Counted from the first letter of the stretch, positions 7,602-16,741 are shown. The stretch: DNA of 64,000 bases from Photobacterium kagoshimensis (GCF_050337045.1 NZ_JAKJSO010000015.1:310001-374000); one strand, 5' to 3'. A program made the numbers and translations. The notes: generated by a model from the sequence alone, not told the origin.

Positions 7602-7751
7602 TTATTCTAACTTGGAAATCCGCTTATTATAGCTCTCTAACATCTTCTTTATCCAAGCAATATCCGTTTTCATCGCGATGCCAGTGCCAAAGGCCGAGCA
7701 GAACCCCGCGGCCTCAGCCACGAGTATGGTTTGATATGGCCCCATACCCAT
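7602..7751 (-). CDS. Small phage-like membrane/coiled-coil protein
   Basis: 49 residues. The start at 7751 is preceded on the minus strand by TAGGAGAGTG, a strong ribosome site. There is a short hydrophobic stretch (LVAEAAGFCSAFGTGIAM), then KTDIAWIKKMLESYNKRISKLE. This resembles the membrane-adjacent coiled-coil ends of small phage proteins of the XhlA/Vibrio-phage kind. It is likely co-transcribed with the upstream membrane protein gene at 7802-8197. Confidence 0.5.
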   Translation of the reverse strand: MGMGPYQTILVAEAAGFCSAFGTGIAMKTDIAWIKKMLESYNKRISKLE

Positions 7752-7801
7752 CACTCTCCTACTTTACCTGTCCAATAAGCTTGAAGCCTCTTGAGCTTGA
7801 T

Positions 7802-8197
7802 TTACGGGTGTTGGCTATTACGGGCCCGTATTAATGCCTGGCGGCCTTTATACATGACCAAGTAAATCGGAACGGATAATACAACGACAATGATGCTGAT
7901 CTCATGCTTTGAAAACGCGTCAGCCCAAGTGTCTATCTTACTTTTAGATACTATAAAACCAACACACAGGCTTAGTAGCCCCATTGTGAAAATCAGAGAA
8001 AGCAGTATATAGCTCGTAGAATCAATACCTTCTAGTGCAGATAGAATAAGTGTAGAAATACTCATGAGCAATAAGCCAATAGTGACTAGGTAGCTACGAG
8101 AAAATAAGGTCTGATCAAATTTTGAGAAGAGTTGTTTAGCCAAAAGCTCGCCTTCAGATTGTGGGCATTTAATGGCTTTCATTTTAACTTTTAGCAT
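7802..8197 (-). CDS. Small integral membrane protein, unknown function
   Basis: About 131 residues from the start at 8197 (MLKVKMKAIKCPQSEGE); the frame extends upstream to 8242 without a ribosome site, and an ATG at 8182 is also possible. Two adjacent membrane segments (YLVTIGLLLMSISTLILSAL and YILLSLIFTMGLLSLCVGFI) and a third near the C-terminus (ISIIVVVLSVPIYLVMY) are followed by a basic tail. I do not recognise the family. The position, upstream of a small phage-like protein and an AlbA_2 gene on the same strand, suggests one accessory transcription unit. Confidence 0.5.
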   Translation of the reverse strand: MLKVKMKAIKCPQSEGELLAKQLFSKFDQTLFSRSYLVTIGLLLMSISTLILSALEGIDSTSYILLSLIFTMGLLSLCVGFIVSKSKIDTWADAFSKHEISIIVVVLSVPIYLVMYKGRQALIRARNSQHP

Positions 8198-8319
8198 CTT
8201 TAGTGTTAGTGAAGTGTCGCACGGTACAAAAACGACATGCAAAGAATGGTTTGATAATTGATAGGATGGGCATTTCTACCTGGTGGCAGGTATGGCTGGG
8301 CAATGATTTAGGGCTAGAT

Positions 8320-8350
8320 AAAAAAAGAGCCCAAATAGTTATCAGGCTCT
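8320..8350 (-). terminator. Terminator after the DUF3297 gene
   Basis: On the minus strand GAGCC, a 12-base loop, then GGCTC followed by TTTTTTT. It marks the right border of the accessory zone. Confidence 0.75.
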
Positions 8351-8374
8351 TGTTAGGCAAAAAGTTAAAGCATC

Positions 8375-8623
8375 TTATTTGTAGAATGCTTCAACAGTAC
8401 CTTTTAGCTTAATTAGAATAGGTTGACCGCGGCGATCCAACGCTTTAGGTGATGGGATTTTTACCCAACCTTCACTAATACAGTATTCTTCTACATCAAA
8501 ACGCTCTTTGCCGTTAAGACGAATACCAATGTTGTGTTCAAAACACTCAGCCACGTGGTGTGGGCTACGAGGGTTACCTGATAGGTGATCAGGAAGTGTT
8601 GGTTGCGATTTAGCGTCGTTCAT
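8375..8623 (-). CDS. DUF3297 family protein
   Basis: 82 residues. The sequence has the features I associate with DUF3297: DHLSGNPRSPHH, FEHNIGIRLNGKER, VEEYCISEGWVKIP and a basic GQPILIKLKGTVEAFYK end. The family is small, widespread in proteobacteria and has no established function. The gene stands alone with its own terminator. Confidence 0.85.
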   Translation of the reverse strand: MNDAKSQPTLPDHLSGNPRSPHHVAECFEHNIGIRLNGKERFDVEEYCISEGWVKIPSPKALDRRGQPILIKLKGTVEAFYK

Positions 8624-9185
8624 GTCCGTAACCTGTAATAAATAAAAAGCTCGCTATTGTAGTCAATATAGTTGTAACGCTCAATAGCCACAGCAATAAA
8701 TTCCCCTAAAGCACGTAGGGCTTTAATTGGTTGATTTAACGACAATAATTTCACTACTCTACACAGATAGCCTTCCTGAACCCCAAGCCATAAACGTTGA
8801 TAGATAGATCCTCATAACCCGCATATATTTCATGCTCTGAGCAGCAAGCTAATGAAGTTTGGTGTCAACTGGCTTAAATATGCTTATTTACAATTATGTA
8901 AAATAAATCACCCATCTCACAATTGAGACAATATAAAAGTAAATCTGAACCTCAACATTCGCAATTTCTTGCTCGCTACGCATAATCAATCAATAAATTT
9001 GTTTATAAACAACAAATTAATCACTTATTTCAATTTACGTCACTACGACGAAAGTCTAATGTCATTTAGTCAAAATATCATAGTCACTCGGTGGTATATG
9101 CGTTTTCTGTATGTTAATGTGTATAAAAGTTGTTAATAAGTATACGCGGAAGTTACTTTTACTATTTGTTGTTAGGGGAATTGAT
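8624..9185. promoter_or_regulatory. Long upstream region of the sigma factor gene with a 14-base palindrome
   Basis: No gene is seen in these ~560 bases. The region is AT-rich. At 8999-9012 lies the perfect palindrome TTGTTTATAAACAA, flanked by AATAAA on the left and AATTAA on the right. Its look and size resemble operators of the LuxR/LitR (HapR) quorum-sensing regulators of Vibrio. The long leader suggests complex control of the sigma factor. Regulation by a LuxR-type protein is inference. Confidence 0.4.
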
Positions 9186-10061
9186 ATGGATATCAAAAAT
9201 GACGAATCACAAGCATTTGATGCAGATGTAATTCACCTGTATTTAAAAGAAATTTCTCACAAGCCTCTACTGACTAAAGAAGAAGAAGTTTTGTATAGCC
9301 GTAAATGCCTTACTGGGGATAAAGGGGCTAAACAAGTAATGATCGAGAGCAACCTTCGCCTTGTAGTAAGTATTGCAAAAAAATACCGTGGTAGCGGTAT
9401 GCTTCTGAGCGATTTAATTGATGAAGGTAACATTGGATTGATCACCGCAGTTGATAAGTTCGATCCAGAGCGTGGCTTTAGATTCTCAACTTATGCTACA
9501 TGGTGGATTAAGCAGACCATTGAGCGTGCCATCCATAATCAAGCACGTACTATCCGCTTACCTGTGCATGTATCAAAAGAAATTAATACTATTCTTCGCA
9601 CGCACAAACAGCTAATGCGCAACACTAGCCACGAGCCTAGCCAAGAAGAAGTAGCAGAAAAGCTAGAAAGAAGCGTTGAAGATATATCTGGCGTACTGGC
9701 TTTCGATGCACCTGTTGTATCAATCGATCAGGCAATAACAGATGACTCAAACTCGCAAAGCATGTCGGCATTTATTTCTGATAACGGCTCAATGAACCCA
9801 GACACAGCGGCGAACGAACAAGACATAAATAAACTTGCTCTAGCAATGCTAGAAAGCCTCAACATGCGTGACCGTGAAATTTTGTGTCGTCGCTTCGGCC
9901 TACTTGGTTATGAAGCACAAACATTACAGCAAGTCGCGGATGAAGTTGGCTTAACGCGTGAACGTATTCGTCAGCTACAAGTCAGTTCGTTGAATAAGCT
10001 TAAAAATGCTTTGCAACGTGACAACTATAACTTAGAGCTGCTATTTGCTGAAAGTGCATAA
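9186..10061 (+). CDS. RpoS-family sigma-70 factor (RpoS paralogue, RpoQ-like)
   Basis: 291 residues from the ATG at 9186, chosen because AGGGGAATTGAT precedes it; the frame also extends upstream to 9111. Region 1.2 is DVIHLYLKEISHKPLLT. Region 2 contains ESNLRLVVSIAKKYR and GFRFSTYATWWIKQTIE (core -10 recognition). Region 3 begins RLPVHVSKEI, and region 4 holds the helix-turn-helix LQQVADEVGLTRERIRQLQ for the -35 box. It is shorter than RpoS (330 residues) and lacks the nlpD/surE neighbours of genuine rpoS. A second RpoS-like factor, comparable to the quorum-controlled RpoQ of Aliivibrio, is therefore likelier. It ends in a strong terminator. Confidence 0.88.
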   Translation: MDIKNDESQAFDADVIHLYLKEISHKPLLTKEEEVLYSRKCLTGDKGAKQVMIESNLRLVVSIAKKYRGSGMLLSDLIDEGNIGLITAVDKFDPERGFRFSTYATWWIKQTIERAIHNQARTIRLPVHVSKEINTILRTHKQLMRNTSHEPSQEEVAEKLERSVEDISGVLAFDAPVVSIDQAITDDSNSQSMSAFISDNGSMNPDTAANEQDINKLALAMLESLNMRDREILCRRFGLLGYEAQTLQQVADEVGLTRERIRQLQVSSLNKLKNALQRDNYNLELLFAESA

Positions 10062-10086
10062 TTAAAATTTAGCTAAGCTGGTTATA

Positions 10087-10123
10087 AAAGCCTCTTGTGA
10101 TTCAGTATTACAAGGGGTTTTTT
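10087..10123 (+). terminator. Terminator after the sigma factor gene
   Basis: CCTCTTGT and ACAAGGGG pair (with G-T wobble) around a short loop and are followed by TTTTTTATT. Confidence 0.8.
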
Positions 10124-10200
10124 ATTTGTCTCACACTTGCGATAGCTAAGTCTGATAACATTGGCCGATAATTAAATTTTAGAATTATCAATAAATCATT

Positions 10201-10749
10201 ATGCCAAAAATTATCAGTCAACTCCCCGTTCTTATGATGCTATTACTGTCAGGCTGTGCAAGTTACACGGTAACGGAATCAGAAGTACAGTCTTATCTTG
10301 ATGACAATGCGAAGTTTGAAAGAACAGTTGGCATTAAAGGAATAGCGCACGCCAATGTCGCTTTTGATGATATTGCAGTTGGTATTGGCCGTGTTGCTGC
10401 AGACAGAATCAATCTTGATGCAAATGCCAAAGCAAATGTTGTTATTACCGGGCAAAAACCGCAAGCAATTGATTTAAACATGAGCTTTAGTGCGGTTCCT
10501 TATTACGATAAAGAAGAAGGGGCAATTTTTGTTAAGCACCTTGAACTGGAAGATATCCAAGTTTCTCCACCTGAAGTGAGTATGTTCCTGGCGAAGCCTT
10601 TAGTGTCCCCTATTGTTTCTTTAGTTGGTGAGCTTATTTCAACACGCCCTATTTATCGGCTCGATGAAAATGACTTTAAGCAATCCTTGATCAAGTCAGC
10701 AGAGCCTGAATTATTGATCAAAGGAAATAAAATCGTCATAGATTTCTAG
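10201..10749 (+). CDS. YceB-like lipoprotein (DUF1439)
   Basis: 182 residues. The signal peptide ends in the lipobox LLSGC (Cys19), so this is a lipoprotein. The mature part is mostly beta-strand and about the length of E. coli YceB. It has the DUF1439 features SYTVTESEVQSYLDD and the VSPPEVSMFLAKPLVSPIV block. These proteins have a lipid-binding TULIP-like fold and unknown substrate. It is a single gene, starting about 75 bp after the sigma factor terminator. Confidence 0.8.
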   Translation: MPKIISQLPVLMMLLLSGCASYTVTESEVQSYLDDNAKFERTVGIKGIAHANVAFDDIAVGIGRVAADRINLDANAKANVVITGQKPQAIDLNMSFSAVPYYDKEEGAIFVKHLELEDIQVSPPEVSMFLAKPLVSPIVSLVGELISTRPIYRLDENDFKQSLIKSAEPELLIKGNKIVIDF

Positions 10750-10827
10750 TACGAATAGCGAGTAATACTGGTGTATCAACAAACAATTTAGATCCATCAG
10801 TATCACTTTTGCTTAGCAAGGCTGTTT

Positions 10828-11127
10828 TTATTTTTCTGAATGTTTCGCTTTCTCTAAGAAATTGGTGCCAGCCGCTTCGTCGATAATATGCACAGCCCTT
10901 TCTGCTTCAAATGATTTTTGCATCGCTTCGGCCGCATAGTCACGAATAGTCTGACTGGCGGTAGAGATATAAAAAGTGATGAAAACAGCGATCAAAACCA
11001 CATTGATTGCATGCGCAAAGTAAAGTTTGCTCGTCATTTTCCTTTCGGATTCTTCAATCTCACTGCGAAGCAGTTCAACAACGTCATAATTCGTAAGGTT
11101 TTGTCGTGTTTTTCGAGGCTGCATCAT
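10828..11127 (-). CDS. Small single-span membrane protein, unknown
   Basis: 99 residues. There is a charged N-terminus (MMQPRKTRQNLTNYDVVELLRSEIEESERKM by composition), one membrane segment (about 40-58, INVVLIAVFITFYIS), then an Ala/Glu-rich helix probably in the periplasm. No family is recognised. It is convergent with the DUF1439 gene. Confidence 0.6.
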   Translation of the reverse strand: MMQPRKTRQNLTNYDVVELLRSEIEESERKMTSKLYFAHAINVVLIAVFITFYISTASQTIRDYAAEAMQKSFEAERAVHIIDEAAGTNFLEKAKHSEK

Positions 11128-11262
11128 ATTTATAAATTCATTATTAGTTTTATCCAGATTAACACTTCTTTCTTACACCGCGCTTAACAAGCATAAGGTA
11201 ATTAGCATGGTGTATGATAAATTTATTATCACTAGACTATAAGTTATAGTGCATTAGGGGTT

Positions 11263-11287
11263 AAAAAAAGGTGCGACTTGCACCTTT
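11263..11287 (-). terminator. Terminator after chrA
   Basis: GGTGC, loop, GCACC with flanking A/T runs. On the minus strand it ends in TTTTTTT directly after the chrA stop. Confidence 0.8.
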
Positions 11288-11307
11288 CATTTCATCGCGG
11301 CCTAGAG

Positions 11308-12462
11308 TTAATGAATAATCATCGTATAGCTACCCAATAACAAGGCAAGCAGCCAGACCGGTATGTTTTTATATTTAAGTAATGCATAACCAATTACCAC
11401 AACAACAACGTCATGCCATGAAACAATGGCGCTAGAAATAACCGGTGACACAAAGGCACTTGCGAGCAATCCGACCACGCTCGCGTTAACAAGTGCAATT
11501 GAGGCTTTCAGTTTTGCGTGTGCAAAAATGGCTTCCCATGTTGGTAAGAAAGCAAACAAGAGTAATGCACCAGGCAAGAACACAGCAACCGTGGCAACAA
11601 GGCTACCCGTAACTGGTGATTCAGGAATAACAACTGCCCCTAAATAACTCGCCATGGTAAACATAGGGCCAGGAACAAGCTGCGCAGAAGCATAAGCAGC
11701 AAGAAAATCATCACTCTGAATCATCCCTTCTAGCATTGGCTGTAATAGTGGCAAAACAACATGACCACCGCCAAAAACAAAGCTACCAGCTTGATAAAAA
11801 ATATTAAATAATCCCAGCTCGGCACTGAACGCGCTGATTATTGGAAGACTGAACAGCAACACAAAGAAGCTGGCGAGCAAGCCTTTGTGCGGGGCAATTT
11901 TTGGCAGTTCTGCCTTACTATTCGTCGACGTATCCCCCTTTCTATGGCTAATAACAAGCCCGACAACAGCCGCCAAAAGTATCGGCAGTATCTGCCCAAG
12001 TAAACCCGTAGAGAAGGTAACCCAAACACCAGTTAATGCTGCTGCAGCTATGGTTGCGGTTGATACTAAGTTCTTTTTAGCCATTCCCCATACTGCGTCA
12101 GCCACCACAATGACAGCAAGCAACTTTGCGGCTTGAATAAAGATATTCATGGCATCGGCATTAATAGAATCAGTACTGGCTACCGCAAGGAATGTGAGCA
12201 ACGTAAAAGAAGGGAATGTGAAGCCAGCAAATGCACTTGCAGCGCCCATGTAGCCTGCACGTTTAAAGCCAATATACATACCTAATTGACTGCTCGCAGG
12301 GCCCGGTAGAAACTGGCACAATGCAACAGCTTGCGTGAAATCATTCTCTGTTAACCATTTCCTTTTCGTGACAAATTCACGTTGAAAAAAGCCGATATGA
12401 GCAGCGGGCCCACCAAAGCTAAACAAACCAAGAACAAAAAAGCGGATTAAAACTTCAAACAT
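11308..12462 (-). CDS. chrA: ChrA-type chromate/anion transporter, two-domain form
   Basis: 384 residues, the size of long-chain CHR transporters made of two homologous halves. The N-terminal half has FSFGGPAAHIGFFQREFV and CQFLPGPASSQLGMYIG; the C-terminal half repeats the theme with FVFGGGHVVLPLLQPM and VPGPMFTMASYLG. About ten membrane segments are visible. The family exports chromate in resistant bacteria; in many marine strains the natural substrate is unknown. It diverges from a LysR gene 214 bp away, a classic regulator-target layout. Confidence 0.88.
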   Translation of the reverse strand: MFEVLIRFFVLGLFSFGGPAAHIGFFQREFVTKRKWLTENDFTQAVALCQFLPGPASSQLGMYIGFKRAGYMGAASAFAGFTFPSFTLLTFLAVASTDSINADAMNIFIQAAKLLAVIVVADAVWGMAKKNLVSTATIAAAALTGVWVTFSTGLLGQILPILLAAVVGLVISHRKGDTSTNSKAELPKIAPHKGLLASFFVLLFSLPIISAFSAELGLFNIFYQAGSFVFGGGHVVLPLLQPMLEGMIQSDDFLAAYASAQLVPGPMFTMASYLGAVVIPESPVTGSLVATVAVFLPGALLLFAFLPTWEAIFAHAKLKASIALVNASVVGLLASAFVSPVISSAIVSWHDVVVVVIGYALLKYKNIPVWLLALLLGSYTMIIH

Positions 12463-12642
12463 AACTCCTCCTGTAATGGGGGAATTTTACTTTTTTGCAC
12501 TAGATTAATGAAAACGTTTAAATTGATAGTGTCAATTAATAAGATTAATTATTGGGTTGTCGATATAAGCGGCTCTTCCATGTTTTATGCACGTCGTAAC
12601 TAACTATGCATAAGGTTAATTAAGTTACTTTAAAATCAGTGG

Positions 12643-12648
12643 TATAAT
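12643..12648 (+). promoter_or_regulatory. Probable -10 box for the LysR gene
   Basis: TATAAT within the small palindrome GGTATAATACC, about 30 bases before the start codon. The -35 element is weak. The palindrome could allow self-repression. Confidence 0.4.
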
Positions 12649-12676
12649 ACCTCTTCAGTGATAACGGTATTTCTTT

Positions 12677-13603
12677 ATGCTAGAAAATCTACAACAGATG
12701 GTTATCTTGGCAACAGTCGGCCATGAACAAAACTTTACCCGCGCAGCAGAAAGGCTGGGGATCTCTAAATCTCAAGTCAGTAAACAAATTCGTTTTTTAG
12801 AAGAACGTTTAGGTTGCCAACTTGTGCAGCGAAGCACTCGTACTGTTGCGTTAACAGATATTGGTCTTCAATATGCCGAATATGGGCAGCAACTTGTTGA
12901 TACAGTGAATGAAGCTGAAGCCATGGTTGCGGGTTATCGTAATGAAATTAAGGGTGTGCTACGTGTTGGTATTGCCCAATCATTTGGTAATGGCCACATT
13001 ACGGCAGCACTGGCTGAGTTTCAAAAAGCGCATCCAGATCTTGAGCTTGAAGTCAGCCTTTTCGATCATCGTCCTAACTTACTCGAAGAAGGCTTTGACT
13101 GTTGGGTCGCAATTCACGAGCACCCGCCCGAGGGGATGGTGGCACGTAAATTATCTGAGTGTGAATTTGCTGTTGTGGCTTCCCCTGCCTATATCGAACA
13201 ACATGGCGAACCCAAAACACCAAGCGATTTACGCCGACATAACTGTATCACTTATCAAAGCCGTGAACGCCAATACACCAATTGGGAATTTAGTCGTGAT
13301 GGTGTGAACCAATCTGTACCTGCTCGTGGTAATTACCGTATCGACAATGCGCCCGCAGTGCTTGATGCCGCAACCGCTGGTTTAGGTATCGCCTACTTAG
13401 CAACCTATCTAATAACGGATGAGTTTGATACCAACAGGCTCGTGCGATTATTGCCAGAGTGGAAAGCAAATGTGAATTTGCCTATCTATGCTGTTTACCC
13501 TCGCCGTAAATACCTTGCACCAAAAGTGCGAAGCTTTATCGATTTTATGGCTGAGCGTATGTCTGTATTTCCTTACAGTAAGCCCAACCCTATCTTAAAT
13601 TAA
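12677..13603 (+). CDS. LysR-family transcriptional regulator next to chrA
   Basis: 308 residues. The N-terminal winged helix is intact (FTRAAERLGISKSQVSKQIR, with LEERLGCQLVQRSTRTVALT), followed by a periplasmic-binding-protein-like effector domain (GVLRVGIAQSFG to the C-terminus). It resembles the LysR subgroup with the CitYQSRERQ / W-F motif in the effector domain. Divergent transcription from chrA suggests it controls that transporter and itself. The effector is unknown. Confidence 0.88.
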   Translation: MLENLQQMVILATVGHEQNFTRAAERLGISKSQVSKQIRFLEERLGCQLVQRSTRTVALTDIGLQYAEYGQQLVDTVNEAEAMVAGYRNEIKGVLRVGIAQSFGNGHITAALAEFQKAHPDLELEVSLFDHRPNLLEEGFDCWVAIHEHPPEGMVARKLSECEFAVVASPAYIEQHGEPKTPSDLRRHNCITYQSRERQYTNWEFSRDGVNQSVPARGNYRIDNAPAVLDAATAGLGIAYLATYLITDEFDTNRLVRLLPEWKANVNLPIYAVYPRRKYLAPKVRSFIDFMAERMSVFPYSKPNPILN

Positions 13604-13741
13604 ACACTTCCCCTCTGATGCGGTTATTTTGTTGAATAACCGCAAACAGACACTTGTACCAATCTCTCAATATTGAAGTTGTGATCCTGCCACTTTCCAC
13701 TAAACCTTTAAGGGTAACCTTTTTTCGTTTTAGGCTAAGTG

Positions 13742-14344
13742 ATGCGATACGTACAAGAGCTTCTATCCGTGATTTCTTACTGGCGAGCACTTGATTTCAA
13801 GGCTGCTTCTATTCGCTTAATCGCGGTATTATTGCTGATAGTGCTTTCAGCTTGTGCCAATCAAAAATCTAAAAGTAATGCTGTTAATGCCTCCTCAAAC
13901 AACGGGGTGACAACGTCACGATCAAGCACGCCATCTCCTGATGCTAAGGTGCTCTTAACGACACTGCCTGAACATCGCGATGTCATATTGTTTGATGTGA
14001 ACAGCTACGAGCTCACCACACAGGCACAGTTAATATTAGATCCCATCGCGATCAGATTAAAAAACTACCCTGATACTTACTTACTGATTGTTGGCCATAG
14101 TGATGATGACGGCAGTGATGAAGACAATATTGTTCTTTCTTACGAGAGAGCCTTTAGCGTTGCCATTTACGTTACGGCGGTGTTTGGAATTGAAGAAGAA
14201 AGATTGCAGATTATCGCAGCGGGAAAAGATGAACCCGTTGTTACAGGTAGCGCAGCTTTAGATAAGCAACAAAACCGTCGCGTCGAAGTGATATCGCCAC
14301 AGGCTATCGTGCGAACATTAAGCCCTATCGATGGTAAAAAATAG
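13742..14344 (+). CDS. OmpA-domain lipoprotein
   Basis: 200 residues from the ATG at 13742; the codon before it, GTG, could also start. An unusually long N-region of about 25 residues precedes the hydrophobic core and lipobox (VLLLIVLSAC). A Ser/Asn-rich linker follows, then an OmpA C-terminal domain (about 75-190) with VGHSDDDGSDEDN and QQNRRVEVI, the residues that bind peptidoglycan. This suggests a lipoprotein tethering envelope to the cell wall, in the style of Pal. It is not next to tol genes. Confidence 0.78.
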   Translation: MRYVQELLSVISYWRALDFKAASIRLIAVLLLIVLSACANQKSKSNAVNASSNNGVTTSRSSTPSPDAKVLLTTLPEHRDVILFDVNSYELTTQAQLILDPIAIRLKNYPDTYLLIVGHSDDDGSDEDNIVLSYERAFSVAIYVTAVFGIEEERLQIIAAGKDEPVVTGSAALDKQQNRRVEVISPQAIVRTLSPIDGKK

Positions 14345-14452
14345 CGTTCGGCTGATATAACGTTTATCGCTATTCAAATAAGTAAGTGTTCAGTTTCTTA
14401 CGTAGGGAAAACGATCCGTTACTTTGTTGGATTGGTATTAGATTTCAGATAC

Positions 14453-14484
14453 AAAAACGGGTGAATCACTTCACCCGTTTTTTT
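14453..14484. terminator. Bidirectional terminator
   Basis: AAACGGGTGAA and TTCACCCGTTT pair perfectly around TCAC with T-runs at both ends, between the convergent OmpA-like and acyltransferase genes. Confidence 0.85.
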
Positions 14485-14510
14485 ACTGACTATAAAATAT
14501 CTATATAGCG

Positions 14511-15620
14511 TTACCCTTGCTGCTTCTCCGCTGGGTAGGCGTACATTTTCTTCAAAATTTCAGCAACACCCGTCGATTGCGACGCTAGCTTATCTTCAAA
14601 CATTTGGCGTTCTTTCGCAGTAACAGATTCATGATCAATACCTGCTGCAAGGTAGTTTGCTGGGAACAGCTTATAATTCTGTGTAATTTGACGGTCGATC
14701 TCTACCGCTAGCTCTTCAGGTGTTTCAAAAGAAGAACCAATCACGTCGCCAAAGCTAACATGAATACGGCGCTTTTCACCCACGATACCTTTGATAATGC
14801 TATCGATATCTTCAAGCTCACCTTTTTCATAACTGCCTTTGGTGCGAATTTGATCCAGCTCTTGCGCTTTGGCAATATCACACGGATCATTTTCGTAAGA
14901 AATCGCAACAGGCACAATGTTCAACGACGCCATAAACTCAGAGAAGCTCTGTTTACGCTTACGCCCTTCCATATTGAACATTTTCAAGATAGCTGGCTCA
15001 GTTTTATCATTACCATCTTTCGCTCGGCCTTCTTTCTGAGCGATCCAGATTGAATGACCTGTTTCGATAGAATCAGCAATGTAGCTCGACAATAAGCCAA
15101 GTGCTTTCATCATCTCACGCGGTGCTTTGATCGATCGCTTAACAATGAAGCTCTTGTTCAAACGCATAAGCTCTGTCGCACATGGTTTCTTTAGCAGGTT
15201 ATCGCCAATCGCGATGCGCACTGATTTGAAGCTTTGATTAAACAGGCACCAGTTAACAATCGCTGGGTCCATGGCAATATCGCGGTGATTAGAAACAAAT
15301 AAGTAGGCTTGGTTTTTATCTAGCTTATCCAAACCACTGTGGGTAATTGCATCACACGATTGCTCTAGTGTCGCAGCCATGTATTTAGCCACATGATTCT
15401 GAACATCTTCGACTGTGTTGATGTTTGACCATTTATTCACAAGAAAGCGACGAATGATCGGGCGAAGTAACCAACCAAAAATGCCCGATAGCTGAGGAAA
15501 GCGGTAATTTAGAATAGCAGTGATGAACTCGTCGTCATTCACAAGACGCTCAATTGCGCCGTTAACTTCGCTGTCGTTGTAAGGGCGAATTTCTTTATAA
15601 ATATCGTTAGTCGTATGCAC
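14511..15620 (-). CDS. Membrane-associated glycerolipid acyltransferase (PlsC-like)
   Basis: 369 residues. The catalytic HX4D motif is present as NHRDIAMDPAI, with the downstream block IWIAQKEGRAKDG matching the EGxR substrate-binding motif. It is larger than ordinary PlsC and resembles the 1-acylglycerol-3-phosphate acyltransferase-like proteins of Vibrio and Shewanella. It probably transfers an acyl chain to a lysolipid at the inner membrane. Given the PUFA synthase in the same window it is a candidate for acylating unusual chains, but the sequence does not show this. Confidence 0.8.
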   Translation of the reverse strand: MHTTNDIYKEIRPYNDSEVNGAIERLVNDDEFITAILNYRFPQLSGIFGWLLRPIIRRFLVNKWSNINTVEDVQNHVAKYMAATLEQSCDAITHSGLDKLDKNQAYLFVSNHRDIAMDPAIVNWCLFNQSFKSVRIAIGDNLLKKPCATELMRLNKSFIVKRSIKAPREMMKALGLLSSYIADSIETGHSIWIAQKEGRAKDGNDKTEPAILKMFNMEGRKRKQSFSEFMASLNIVPVAISYENDPCDIAKAQELDQIRTKGSYEKGELEDIDSIIKGIVGEKRRIHVSFGDVIGSSFETPEELAVEIDRQITQNYKLFPANYLAAGIDHESVTAKERQMFEDKLASQSTGVAEILKKMYAYPAEKQQG

Positions 15621-15903
15621 AATTATGCTTCATCAATAATAAAAACTGGATTATTTTACGCAGAAAAAACTGCATTCATAGTGATGCAGCGTAATAAGGC
15701 GCATGGTTGGAGGTCTTACCAGAGCAATTGTTCTACTCTGTGCCTGATTAAGCATCAGATTACCGTAAAATCTTGGATAATGTCAGTGATGCTTTGCTTT
15801 TCCGTTACAAAAGTCACCAATTAATTCGTGTCTTCAACCAGATGTATTGACGACTAAGCTAAAAGCTATCACTATGTGCGGGCTTTTTTGCAAGAGAATA
15901 CGT

Positions 15904-16596
15904 ATGAAACAAGCTATTGAGTTTACCCACCAGCAGCACCCCTACTTATCTGTTGGCCCACGCCGTAAAAGCATGACTTCTTATATGGTTGCAGTTACGC
16001 AAGGTGCGGCACTTATCCGACTTGGTAAAAATGAACATCTAATACCGCAAGGACACGGTTTTTGGGTACCTTTCGACTGCTTACATGCATTAACTATTTT
16101 GCCTGGTAGCCAAATTAAACGTGTAGATATCTCTGCTCGCATTACCCACCCTGTGTGTACCGAAGCTGGCTTCTTTTCGCTATCTCCTCTTGTTTGCGTT
16201 TTACTTACTGAGCTTGAGAACACACCACAAGATCAACAACTGTGGGATGGTCCATACGGGCGTTTGCTTGCTGTACTGAAAGATCAACTTGTGAATATTA
16301 AGGTCGATAACAAATCGCTCTGTCCTGATCTGAGTAAGCATTACCAAGAATCTCTGAAAGTGGCGCTTAAAGGTGACAAGGTAACAGATCAACCTGCAGC
16401 AAAAGTGATTACTGAAAAGCTACACATTAACTTGGCTGAACTTGAAGTGACACTTCTGATGCGAGAAGCCCTAAGGCTTGCACGTTCAGGACGTAAGCCA
16501 GAGAAAATCGCAGAAGAACTTAGCGTTGAACTCAAATACCTTGAAACGCTCTCTTTACCTATTTTAGGTAAACCTCTCGCTGCTTTAAATGCGTAA
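15904..16596 (+). CDS. AraC-like cupin regulator with a weak DNA-binding half
   Basis: 230 residues from the ATG at 15904, which has AAGAGAATACGT before it; the frame extends upstream to 15847. The N-terminal half looks like an AraC-type sensing cupin (VTQGAALIRLGKNEHLIPQGHGFWVPFDCLHAL). The C-terminal half should hold two helix-turn-helix units, but only a poorly conserved one can be seen (LARSGRKPEKIAEELSV). A transcriptional role is likely but not certain. It ends with a strong hairpin. Confidence 0.7.
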   Translation: MKQAIEFTHQQHPYLSVGPRRKSMTSYMVAVTQGAALIRLGKNEHLIPQGHGFWVPFDCLHALTILPGSQIKRVDISARITHPVCTEAGFFSLSPLVCVLLTELENTPQDQQLWDGPYGRLLAVLKDQLVNIKVDNKSLCPDLSKHYQESLKVALKGDKVTDQPAAKVITEKLHINLAELEVTLLMREALRLARSGRKPEKIAEELSVELKYLETLSLPILGKPLAALNA

Positions 16597-16623
16597 GTAC
16601 TTGTAGTTACTTGTTGATGAAAT

Positions 16624-16671
16624 AAAAAAGCGATGTCGATGAACACTCGGTTCAATCGCATCGCTTTTTAA
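16624..16671 (+). terminator. Terminator after the AraC-like gene
   Basis: AAAAAAGCGATG (16624-16635) pairs with CATCGCTTTTT, then AA. It has a long loop and sits between convergent genes, so may act both ways. Confidence 0.75.
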
Positions 16672-16741
16672 CAAGTAGATAATACGGCAAGAGGAAAGGT
16701 TACTAAAACTGAATGCCGAGTTCTATTCACTTGGTTCTATG

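Noticed and set aside
9186..10061. Calling this gene rpoS
   Set aside because: The protein is shorter than RpoS and the nlpD-rpoS neighbourhood is absent; a paralogue is likelier.
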